14,756 nt of DNA from contig DKVK01000015.1 of the NCBI GenBank assembly GCA_002491165.1, positions 1-14,756 on the forward strand, written 5' to 3'. The notes beneath the pieces are model-generated. The model saw nothing but the letters and a program-made list of their open reading frames with translations, searched no databases and was not told the DNA's origin. A program made the translations under genes and the position numbers. Positions within the stretch are counted from its first letter, which is position 1, and each line of letters begins with the position of its first letter. This DNA is from Porphyromonadaceae bacterium UBA7180 (GTDB lineage Bacteria > Bacteroidota > Bacteroidia > Bacteroidales > Muribaculaceae). Shown in pieces: positions 1-6,255 of this stretch.

Positions 1-22
1 ATGTACGTCACTTTTTTATTAG

Positions 23-94
23 TTGCGGAGACAGGACTCGATCCTATGTCCTTTGGGTTATGAGCCCAACGAGCTACCACTGCTCCACCCCGCG
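23..94 (-). tRNA. Initiator tRNA-fMet (anticodon CAU)
   Basis: Read on the minus strand, the 72 bases fold as a full cloverleaf. The acceptor arm is CGCGGGG against CTCCGCA with discriminator A. The D stem is GAGC/GCTC with a 7-base loop, the anticodon stem is TTGGG/CCCAA around CTCATAA, and the T stem is ATAGG/CCTGT. Three features mark it as the initiator and not the elongator or Ile2 type: the C1:A72 mismatch at the top of the acceptor, three G:C pairs next to the anticodon loop, and an A11:U24 pair in the D stem. CCA is not encoded, because the next bases on the minus strand are CTA. The T loop reads ATCGAGT, with A where T54 is normally found. Confidence 0.95.
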
Positions 95-109
95 GTGTCA
101 TTTGCGGTG

Positions 110-141
110 CAAAGTTACTGCCTTTTTCCGGACTGACCAAA
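110..141 (-). promoter_or_regulatory. Bacteroidota-type promoter of the fMet tRNA
   Basis: On the minus strand there is TTTG (141-138), a 20-base spacer and TAACTTTG (117-110). This matches the Bacteroidota primary-sigma consensus TTTG/TAnnTTTG in both sequence and spacing. Transcription would begin about 7 to 10 bases before the mature 5' end of the tRNA at 94. Confidence 0.85.
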
Positions 142-275
142 TTTTTCACCATAAAAATTATGTTAAAAATGTTTAACCTATCTGTTTATTTTTGTTAATT
201 CATTTTATATCTCTATATTACAGCACTTTACAGACTCAATGACAAAAATCATTGAAAAAATTTTTCCGTTTTTCT

Positions 276-306
276 ATTGCCATATCGAAATAAATACGTA
301 ACTTTG
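276..306 (+). promoter_or_regulatory. Promoter of the TetR / KAS III unit
   Basis: A perfect -7 element TAACTTTG lies at 299-306. A degenerate -33 element (ATTG, 276-279) precedes it by 19 bases. The predicted start near 313 gives a leader of about 140 bases before the ATG at 456, which is long for a regulator gene. Confidence 0.65.
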
Positions 307-378
307 CGCAAAATCTCAGAAAGTGTGCAGTAAAAGCGATTCCGGAACGCCATTACCCCACACTCCTCCGAGACTAAA

Positions 379-409
379 GCCGCCGGCGGCAAGCGCCGCA
401 CCAAGCGGC
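379..409 (+). promoter_or_regulatory. Alternating GCCGC/GCGGC elements in tetR leader
   Basis: A 12-base palindrome GCCGCCGGCGGC (379-390) is followed by GCCGC (395-399) and GCGGC (405-409). The middle GCCGC can pair with the GCGGC on either side (386-390 or 405-409), so two mutually exclusive hairpins are possible in the transcribed leader. No T-run follows, so a simple terminator is unlikely. The role is unknown. Confidence 0.3.
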
Positions 410-455
410 ACGGTTAAACTCTCCTCACAGTTAACATACTCGCTTACACATATTT

Positions 456-1040
456 ATGGTTAGAAAAACGCGTGACAAATTTATCGAGGTAGCACGGCAA
501 CTCTTCGCCCGGAAAGGCGTGGAGAACACCACTATGAACGACATCGCCTCAGCCTCGGACAAGGGCCGACGCACCATTTATACCTATTTCAAGAGCAAGC
601 GGGAGATTTTCAACGCCGTGATAGAGAGCGAGAGCGACCAGCTCCTGGACCGCCTCCGCCAGATAGCCACACGCGACGAGAATCCCGAAACCAAGCTCAA
701 ACAGTATCTGGTGTGCCGCTTCGAGACGATGAAGGAGATAGTGGGCCGCAACGGCTCGCTGCGCGCGGGTTTCTTCCGCGACGTCAGGAAGGTGGACCGC
801 GCCAAGAAAGTCATCACAGAGAAAGAGATAGAGATTCTCTGCTACATCTTGCGCGAAGGCGTGGAGCAAGACATCTTCGCCATCGAAGACATCCGCGACA
901 CCGCATACGTCATAACCCTGGCCTGCGGCGGTATGGACGTCTCCTACATCCGCGACAGCCTCCGCGAACAAGGCCTCGACAAATTCCGACTCACCCACTG
1001 TGTCTGCGACGTTATTATCAACGGCATAAAGAAGAAATAA
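456..1040 (+). CDS. TetR/AcrR-family transcriptional regulator
   Basis: A 194-residue protein with a classic N-terminal TetR DNA-binding domain. The helix-turn-helix spans about residues 26-45 (TTMNDIASASDKGRRTIYTY), followed by the family hallmark YFKSKREIF. Residues from about 60 onward are the helical ligand-binding and dimerisation half, which is too variable to name a ligand. The length is typical for the family. The ATG at 456 is the first after the promoter, and the HTH sits at the expected distance from it. The next gene, a FabH-like synthase, starts 4 bases after this stop, so the two are almost certainly co-transcribed. The simplest inference is that the regulator controls its own unit and perhaps lipid genes in response to an acyl compound or membrane-active molecule. 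No operator could be fixed from the sequence. Confidence 0.92.
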   Translation: MVRKTRDKFIEVARQLFARKGVENTTMNDIASASDKGRRTIYTYFKSKREIFNAVIESESDQLLDRLRQIATRDENPETKLKQYLVCRFETMKEIVGRNGSLRAGFFRDVRKVDRAKKVITEKEIEILCYILREGVEQDIFAIEDIRDTAYVITLACGGMDVSYIRDSLREQGLDKFRLTHCVCDVIINGIKKK

Positions 1041-1044
1041 AAAT

Positions 1045-1989
1045 ATGTATATCAACGCGATGGGGACGTATGTGCCCTCACTACGCATAGACAATGATTA
1101 TTTCAAAGATGTAAACGGTCTTACCGGCGAATGGATCCTGCAACGCACGGGCATCTCCTCGCGCTCCAAATGCGCCCCCGGCGAGAATGTAAACACCATG
1201 GCTTTCGACGCCGTGGAAGACGCCCGGCAGCACCTACCCTACGACGTCAAGGATGTCGACCTCATTGTGGCGGCCCATTACGTGGCCTACGACACGGTGG
1301 CTACGGTGGCCCACGAGGTGCAGCGCCGCTTCAATATCCACGGCGCAAAGGCCGTCTACGCCTCGTCCGCATGCTCCTCGTTCATCAACGGACTGGAAAT
1401 CATAGAGGGGTACTTCGCCATGGGGAAAGCCACAAAGGCCCTGCTCGTCTGCAGCGAGGAGAATACATATTACTCCAACGAGTCGGACCCCAAGAGCGGA
1501 CATCTCTGGGGTGACGCCGCGGTGGCATTCTTCCTATCCAAAGACAAGGCGGCGGACACCGATGTAAAGGTAAGCACCGTCTTTACCGAGGGGCTCGGCG
1601 ACATAGGACGCGGTCCCGGCGGCGTGAAACTGCGCCCAAAGGAGGACGGCATCACCATGCCCAACGGGCGCGATGTCTTCATCCACGCCTGCCGGTACAT
1701 GATATACGCACTGAACCACGCCCTCGGCCAAGCTTCGCTGAAAGTGGAGGACATCACGAAGCTCATCTGCCACCAGGCCAACAAACGCATCGTGGCACAG
1801 GTGGCACACCAACTCGACAAACCGATGGACGATTTCCTCAACAACATCGAGGAACTTGGCAATACCGGCTCGGCTTCGGCAGCTCTCGTCCTGGCACAGA
1901 ACCGCGACAAATTCAAGGCCGGCGACCGCGCGGCGCTGATGGTATTCGGTGGAGGCTATTCCTGCGGCTGCTTCATAGTGGAATTCTGA
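1045..1989 (+). CDS. FabH-like beta-ketoacyl-ACP synthase III
   Basis: A 314-residue thiolase-fold condensing enzyme of the KAS III family, which joins an acyl-CoA (or similar) primer to malonyl-ACP. The catalytic triad is complete: Cys110 in ASSACSSF, His243 in ICHQANKRI and Asn273 in GNTGSASAAL. These positions almost match E. coli FabH (Cys112, His244, Asn274). The C-terminal FGGGYSCGCFIVEF corresponds to the usual FabH ending. The length is normal and no domain is missing. It lies directly behind a TetR regulator, not in the common fabH-plsX-rpmF setting, so it may be a regulated paralogue for a special primer instead of the housekeeping FabH. A biotin operon converges on it, so a role in the pimeloyl pathway (as for BioZ, also a KAS III) can be imagined but not shown. 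The family call is firm; the substrate is unknown. Confidence 0.9.
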   Translation: MYINAMGTYVPSLRIDNDYFKDVNGLTGEWILQRTGISSRSKCAPGENVNTMAFDAVEDARQHLPYDVKDVDLIVAAHYVAYDTVATVAHEVQRRFNIHGAKAVYASSACSSFINGLEIIEGYFAMGKATKALLVCSEENTYYSNESDPKSGHLWGDAAVAFFLSKDKAADTDVKVSTVFTEGLGDIGRGPGGVKLRPKEDGITMPNGRDVFIHACRYMIYALNHALGQASLKVEDITKLICHQANKRIVAQVAHQLDKPMDDFLNNIEELGNTGSASAALVLAQNRDKFKAGDRAALMVFGGGYSCGCFIVEF

Positions 1990-2008
1990 CAATACGCCAA
2001 GATAATTC

Positions 2009-2049
2009 AGCGCGGACACCGACCTTTTCCCGGTCACGGTGTCCGCGCT
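2009..2049. terminator. Shared bidirectional terminator hairpin
   Basis: A perfect 13-base inverted repeat (AGCGCGGACACCG at 2009-2021, CGGTGTCCGCGCT at 2037-2049) lies between two convergent stop codons, 1989 on plus and 2069 on minus. The loop contains GACC/GGTC, which can extend the stem. T-rich sequence on the plus side (TTGTTTC) is short, so it may be a hairpin-stabilised 3' end as much as a strict intrinsic terminator. Placement between convergent units suggests it serves both. Confidence 0.75.
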
Positions 2050-2068
2050 TGTTTCGCTTATGGCTAAG

Positions 2069-3445
2069 TTATTTGCGCGCTATGAGGTAGAGCGGGCGGT
2101 AGGTCAGCGTGTAGAGTCCCTCCCCGTTCTGCGGAACGGCGGCAAGCAACTTGGAGAGCGGGAAACGGTGGCTGGAAAAACCGCCGACGCCGGTGAGGCG
2201 CAGGTGCAGCAGGGCATCTCGTGCCGTCGGGAAAGCGACGGTTATCTCGTCGACGGTCACTTCCACGTCATGGAAACACTCCGACGCCCAGCGGCGGATA
2301 TCGTCGGGCGTGGCGTAAAGCATCGGCGAGGGTCGCAACGTGTCGAACTCCGAGAGGTTGCCGGGCGCGAAAGATGAGAACGCTACGAGGCCGCCATTTT
2401 CGAGATGCCGCGCGCAGTCCGCCAGAAATCCGCGCATGTTCGAGAACCACTGTATGGCCGAAGCCGAAGTTATGAAATCCCAGCGCCGGAAGGCCGGAGC
2501 GTCGTGGAGCCACTTCTCGGCGTCGCCGGTGTGGAAAACCATTTTGCGCTCCACCTCGGGCACCGGAGTCTCGTAAAGATCTATGAGGTCGAGCGCGGCG
2601 TCGGGAGACGTCAACGGCGCATACCGGCGTGTATAAAGTCCTGTGCCCTGCCCTATCTCCAGCACGGTGCGGGGAGCCGACGTCAGGTTCTCCCCGGCCT
2701 TGCGTGCCAGCTCCGAGGCTATGCGCGACTGCACTCCGGCATTGGCATCGTAGGTTTCCAGAGATTCGCGGAAATTGCGTGCCACGCGATCCAGGTTGGC
2801 AGCCGTATTGCGCACTATGCTCCGTAGCGGCATATAGTGGCCCATGGCATGGTAAGAGCAAATCTCCGGCTGCGAAGGATGTTCCTTCCAGGCGCGCTCC
2901 ATATTGGCATACGGAAAAATGCGGTCCTTCTCCCCGAGGTAGACGCGGCGCCACTCGAGATGGGGCGGTTTCGGGTTATCCTCCACGAGCTGCAGTTCAG
3001 TTTTCAGCCGTTCTATGTCGGGCTCGGCTTCGAGCAGCGGCTGCATTTTCTCCCACATTTCGGCATCGCCGGCCATACGCCGCTGAAACTTAAGCAGACT
3101 GCGCGGCGAGAGACCTTCACGAGTTCCGCGGAAAATGGATGCCGGGATTCCGAGGTTATCGTCCACCGGCCGTTCCGTGCCGTTTATGGCGAAGGCACAG
3201 GTGATGTCCCCGCTCCGCAGCGACCAGGCTGCCGCGTGCACGCCCAGCGACCATGCGTAGAGATACACCGTGTCGTAGCCAGCGAGCAGTTCGCGCGGAA
3301 AATTATAATCGTCGAACGCGGAGCCGAGCAGCACATCCCACCCCGGAACGTCGATTCCGGAATAGAACGCTTCACCGGTGCTCCATCCGCCGAAAAGCAA
3401 TATCAGACGTTTATTGTCCTCCCTTTTCAACCAACTGATTTTCAT
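2069..3445 (-). CDS. bioG-bioC: BioG-BioC fusion (pimeloyl-ACP methyl esterase / malonyl-ACP methyltransferase)
   Basis: This 458-residue protein carries two biotin enzymes in one chain. Residues 1 to about 215 match BioG (DUF452 alpha/beta hydrolase): an early GGW motif (19-21), nucleophile Ser66 in YAWSLG, a likely acid Asp174 in GEKDRIF, and a likely base His203 (or His199) in YHAMGHYMP. Residues about 220-458 match BioC, a SAM-dependent methyltransferase with motif I VLEIGQGTG (261-269) and the BioC-typical SASAIQWF (327-334). BioC methylates malonyl-ACP so it can enter fatty-acid elongation; BioG removes the methyl group once pimeloyl-ACP methyl ester is made. The fusion is known in Bacteroides relatives. 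The start overlaps the bioF stop by 4 bases (ATGA), implying coupled translation. It is the last gene of the operon and reads into the shared hairpin. Both domains look intact. Confidence 0.92.
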   Translation of the reverse strand: MKISWLKREDNKRLILLFGGWSTGEAFYSGIDVPGWDVLLGSAFDDYNFPRELLAGYDTVYLYAWSLGVHAAAWSLRSGDITCAFAINGTERPVDDNLGIPASIFRGTREGLSPRSLLKFQRRMAGDAEMWEKMQPLLEAEPDIERLKTELQLVEDNPKPPHLEWRRVYLGEKDRIFPYANMERAWKEHPSQPEICSYHAMGHYMPLRSIVRNTAANLDRVARNFRESLETYDANAGVQSRIASELARKAGENLTSAPRTVLEIGQGTGLYTRRYAPLTSPDAALDLIDLYETPVPEVERKMVFHTGDAEKWLHDAPAFRRWDFITSASAIQWFSNMRGFLADCARHLENGGLVAFSSFAPGNLSEFDTLRPSPMLYATPDDIRRWASECFHDVEVTVDEITVAFPTARDALLHLRLTGVGGFSSHRFPLSKLLAAVPQNGEGLYTLTYRPLYLIARK

Positions 3446-4566
3446 AACGTTGCTATCACTTTGAGAATTTCATCAATATCACGGTCCGTCAGCGCGGCAT
3501 TGAGCGAGAAGCGTATCCTTTCGGTTCCCGGAGGCACCGTCGGGCGCCGAATGGGCAGAGCGTTGACACCATGTTCGCGCAAATTGGCAGAAAGTTCCAC
3601 CGCCTTTTCAGACGACCCTACTATCCACGGCACTATCTGCGAACACGACGGATTCTCCTGACCGGTAACGGCTTCGAGACCCCGGCGGAATCTTTCGGAT
3701 ATTGCCCGGAGATTGGCACGCAGGGCATCGACGGCAAAGATTTCCTGCAGCATACGTAGCGTCCAGGCGTGGCACAGCGGCGGCAACGCCGTGGAGAAGA
3801 TGAAGCTCCGCGCGGTGTTAAGCAGATAATCCACTACCGTCTGGCTTGCAGCCACGAAAGCACCGGCCGACGCCGCCCCTTTTCCGAATGTGCCTACAAG
3901 GACATCCACGGCATTGTCGAGTCCGAGTTCACGCACAAGCCCGAGTCCGCGCTCCCCGAAGAGGCCGAAAGCGTGAGCCTCGTCCACATACAGCAACGCG
4001 TTGGGGTAGCGCCCTTTCACCTCCGCTATCCCGCGCAGCGGCGCCATGTCGCCGTCCATGCTGAACACCGACTCGGTGACTATCAGCACTTTATCGAAAC
4101 CTGCTCCCTCCTTTTCAAGGATGCGTTCCAATCCGCGCACATCGTTATGGCGGAAGCGCACGAAGCGGGCGCCGCTTAGGCGTATGCCGTCGATAATCGA
4201 GGCGTGAACCAGCTTGTCGGCCACTATTAAAGTACGGGCATCAGCAAGCGCCGACACACAACCTGTGTTGGCATGATAACCGGAGTTGAAGAGCAACACC
4301 GGACGGCCATAAGCATCGGCAAGCGTGTTTTCAAGCTCAACAGCTTCCTTCTGGCGCGGCGCCAACAGACGCGACGCAGCGGCTGTGAGAGGCGCTTCAC
4401 AGCGGGCCATGAAGTCGCGGCGCAGGTCGTCGCGGCGCCCAAGACCCAGATAGTCGTTGTCCGAAAGGTCGTAACGGAAGTAGCCGGCCGCGGGAAGCGC
4501 CCGCAGCCGTCCCTCCGCTTTCAGCTGCGCGAGGCGCTCGCGGTATGTCTCTGTGGATGAGCTCAT
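3442..4566 (-). CDS. bioF: 8-amino-7-oxononanoate (KAPA) synthase
   Basis: A 374-residue PLP-dependent alpha-oxoamine synthase that decarboxylatively condenses L-alanine with pimeloyl-ACP to give KAPA, the first ring-building step of biotin synthesis. Visible hallmarks are FNSGYHANTG (93-102), the cofactor-stacking His121 in LVHASIIDG, Asp195 and His198 in YVDEAHAFG, and the PLP-binding Lys229 in VGTFGKGAA. The length is close to E. coli BioF (384). The family also contains glycine C-acetyltransferase and serine palmitoyltransferase, which share these motifs. The position between bioA and bioG-bioC, with 4-base ATGA overlaps on both sides, decides in favour of BioF. Confidence 0.93.
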   Translation of the reverse strand: MSSSTETYRERLAQLKAEGRLRALPAAGYFRYDLSDNDYLGLGRRDDLRRDFMARCEAPLTAAASRLLAPRQKEAVELENTLADAYGRPVLLFNSGYHANTGCVSALADARTLIVADKLVHASIIDGIRLSGARFVRFRHNDVRGLERILEKEGAGFDKVLIVTESVFSMDGDMAPLRGIAEVKGRYPNALLYVDEAHAFGLFGERGLGLVRELGLDNAVDVLVGTFGKGAASAGAFVAASQTVVDYLLNTARSFIFSTALPPLCHAWTLRMLQEIFAVDALRANLRAISERFRRGLEAVTGQENPSCSQIVPWIVGSSEKAVELSANLREHGVNALPIRRPTVPPGTERIRFSLNAALTDRDIDEILKVIATL

Positions 4567-5849
4567 TCCTTATACCCCATCTCTTCAAGTATCCCGAGCA
4601 ATTCGCGGCAGAGCTTCACCACCTGTTCGTCGCTCACGGCCATGAATGGCGGCATGATGTAGGCGTTAAGCCCGAAAGGACGAATCCACACTCCGCGCTC
4701 TACACACAGTTCCTGGAAACGCGCAAGGTCGACCGGCGTCTTGGTCTGCACCACACCGATGGCGCCGAGCACGCGCACTTCCGTCACACCGTCCCATGAT
4801 TCCGCCACAGAGAGTTCGCGGCGAAGTGTCTCCTCTATCTCATGCACACGCTGCCGCCACGGCTGCGAGAGCAACAGCCGCACCGAGGCACACGCCACGG
4901 CACATGCCAGCGGATTGCCCATGAACGTCGGGCCGTGCATTATGCACCCTGCCTGCGATGATGAAATCATCTCTGCCACACGCGCCGAAGTGGCCACGGC
5001 TGCAAACGTCATGAAGCCCCCCGTTATCCCTTTCCCTATCAGCATGATGTCGGGTTCCACACCGGCGTGGGTGTAAGCGAAAAGCTCGCCCGTGCGGCCG
5101 AAGCCGGTGGCTATCTCGTCGAATATCAGCAGGATTCCGAGACGGTCGCACTCCTTGCGCAACTCCCTGAGATACTGCGGGTGGTAGAAATACATTCCTC
5201 CGGCTCCCTGCACTACCGGTTCGAGGATAACGCCCGCCAGTTCGGAGGCGTGCTCGCGCAGCAACTGCCGCATCGGCTCGAAGTCTTCGGGGTCCCACTC
5301 GTCGCGGAAACGGCACTTGGGACGCGGCGCGAAGTAGCGAATCGGCAATGCCGAGCCGAAGGCGCCGTGCATACCGGTCACCGGGTCGCAGACGCTCATG
5401 GCGTTCCACGTGTCGCCGTGGTAACCGCCCAGGATTGTGGCGAAGTTGGTGCGCTTCGGGTCGTCCTGCGCCTGCACGGCCATCTTCATCGCCACTTCGG
5501 TAGCCACCGACCCGGAGTCGGCATAGAAGATATGCTCCATCGAGGGTGGCAGAATGTCGAGCAACAGCTTGCCCAACTCGATGGCAGGATCGTGCGTCAG
5601 TCCTCCGAACATTACGTGTGACATACGGTCTATCTGCCGCTTTGCCGCCTCGTTGAGCACAGGGTTATTATAGCCGTGGATAACGCACCACCACGACGAC
5701 ATGCCGTCGATGAGGCGGCGGCCATCGGCAAGCACCAGTTCGGCGCCGTGCGCTTCGCTGACTTTATATGTAGGCAACGGATTGTGGGTCGAAGTGTAGG
5801 GATGCCACAAATGCTGCCGGTCGAAAGAATCAAAAATTTCCTCGTTCAT
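4563..5849 (-). CDS. bioA: Adenosylmethionine-8-amino-7-oxononanoate (DAPA) aminotransferase
   Basis: A class III PLP aminotransferase that converts KAPA to 7,8-diaminopelargonate using S-adenosylmethionine as amino donor. I chose the ATG at 5849 (428 residues, starting MNEEIFDSFD), because it places the N-terminus just before the conserved QHLWHPYTS and gives Lys273 in LIGKGITGGF, one off E. coli BioA Lys274. An in-frame ATG at 5864 would add MKREI and cannot be excluded; an upstream TTG at 5900 is less likely. Other hallmarks are SSWWCVIHGYNNP (about 51-63), GGYHGDTW (about 141-148) and Asp244 in IFDEIATGFGRTGE. Some Bacteroidota fuse bioA to bioD, but this protein ends at normal BioA length. 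It is the first gene of the operon, and its stop overlaps the bioF start by 4 bases. Confidence 0.93.
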   Translation of the reverse strand: MNEEIFDSFDRQHLWHPYTSTHNPLPTYKVSEAHGAELVLADGRRLIDGMSSWWCVIHGYNNPVLNEAAKRQIDRMSHVMFGGLTHDPAIELGKLLLDILPPSMEHIFYADSGSVATEVAMKMAVQAQDDPKRTNFATILGGYHGDTWNAMSVCDPVTGMHGAFGSALPIRYFAPRPKCRFRDEWDPEDFEPMRQLLREHASELAGVILEPVVQGAGGMYFYHPQYLRELRKECDRLGILLIFDEIATGFGRTGELFAYTHAGVEPDIMLIGKGITGGFMTFAAVATSARVAEMISSSQAGCIMHGPTFMGNPLACAVACASVRLLLSQPWRQRVHEIEETLRRELSVAESWDGVTEVRVLGAIGVVQTKTPVDLARFQELCVERGVWIRPFGLNAYIMPPFMAVSDEQVVKLCRELLGILEEMGYKE

Positions 5850-5925
5850 GATTTCACGCTTCATGATTTTAGACTTGAAGATGACGGCCTCGGCCCTCAA
5901 TAAACAAGCCGATGATAAGTGAACG

Positions 5926-5933
5926 CAAAGTTA
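5926..5933 (-). promoter_or_regulatory. Probable -7 element of the biotin operon promoter
   Basis: On the minus strand 5933-5926 reads TAACTTTG, a perfect -7 element. No good TTTG is found at the usual distance upstream (around 5953-5957), so the promoter is either weak or activator-dependent. The predicted start near 5919 gives a leader of about 70 bases before the ATG at 5849. I found no paired TTGTAAAC-type BirA operator around it. Confidence 0.6.
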
Positions 5934-6115
5934 CAAAGAATCTGCGAAAGAACCTCCCTGCCCCGCCAAAAAAACACACCACAGATACGTATTAAGCCGG
6001 ATAAAACGAAAAATCCATATTGCGCTTTCAACCGATAATATATTAGCAATCAACATATTACAAGCAAATTAGCATCTATGGATATAAGATGGGTTAAATT
6101 TTTTCAATTAAAAAT

Positions 6116-6147
6116 TTTGATATTCCGAAACATTTTTGTTAAATTTG
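6116..6147 (+). promoter_or_regulatory. Canonical promoter of the beta-helix/BspA island
   Basis: TTTG (6116-6119), a 20-base spacer and TAAATTTG (6140-6147) match the Bacteroidota consensus in sequence and spacing. The predicted start near 6154 leaves a leader of about 100 bases. An AT inverted repeat (6096-6117) overlaps the -33 element and could be an operator. Confidence 0.8.
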
Positions 6148-6255
6148 CCGCAAAATAAAAAAGATAAATCGATTTAGCTTTTCAGGGAATGCAAATGAAT
6201 TTTTAAGTTCAATTACCAATTAAAATGCATATCACTCAATTTAAAATTTTTAACT

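Larger units (their letters stand above)
95..455. other. Divergent intergenic region, tRNA-fMet to tetR
   Basis: This 361-base AT-rich spacer holds the leftward tRNA promoter (110-141), an isolated inverted repeat GTTAAA-AATG-TTTAAC (162-177), the rightward promoter of the TetR unit (276-306) and a GC-rich leader with repeated GCCGC/GCGGC elements (379-409). I see no ATG-initiated small reading frame between the rightward promoter and 456. The inverted repeat could be an operator for the adjacent TetR protein, but it lies about 100 bases upstream of that gene's promoter, so the link is weak. Confidence 0.6.
5850..6255. other. Divergent intergenic region, bioA to the beta-helix gene
   Basis: A 406-base region. 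The first 80 bases are the biotin operon leader and -7 element. From about 5960 the sequence becomes strongly AT-rich and carries the canonical rightward promoter at 6116-6147. An AT inverted repeat AAATTTTT/AAAAATTT (6096-6103 and 6110-6117) overlaps the -33 box of that promoter. A 26-codon frame starting with the ATG near 6078 runs through the promoter and looks accidental. I see no RNA gene or recombination site. Confidence 0.6.

Noticed and set aside
549..1094. Minus-strand open frame (181 codons) opposite the TetR gene
   Set aside because: It is antisense to a full TetR protein; its Val/Ala/Asp-rich composition is the usual mirror of GC-rich coding sequence.
2837..3661. Plus-strand open frame (274 codons) opposite bioG-bioC
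   Set aside because: It is antisense to a gene with clear catalytic motifs and has no recognisable domain or promoter.
5850..5900. Longer bioA beginning at a TTG codon at 5900 (445 residues)
   Set aside because: The added 17 residues have no counterpart in BioA; the ATG at 5849 gives family-matching residue numbering.
5905..5960. BirA-type operator in front of bioA
   Set aside because: Only one GTTACAA-like half-site is present within the -7 region; no partner half-site at suitable distance is seen.
6078..6158. 26-codon frame beginning with ATG in the bioA/beta-helix spacer
   Set aside because: It overlaps both elements of a canonical promoter, is AT-driven in composition (Lys/Phe/Ile), and resembles no known small protein.
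5905..6255. Invertible promoter (phase-variation inverton) upstream of the beta-helix gene
   Set aside because: I found no pair of matching inverted repeats of useful length on both sides of the promoter; the only repeat is a short AT palindrome overlapping the -33 element.
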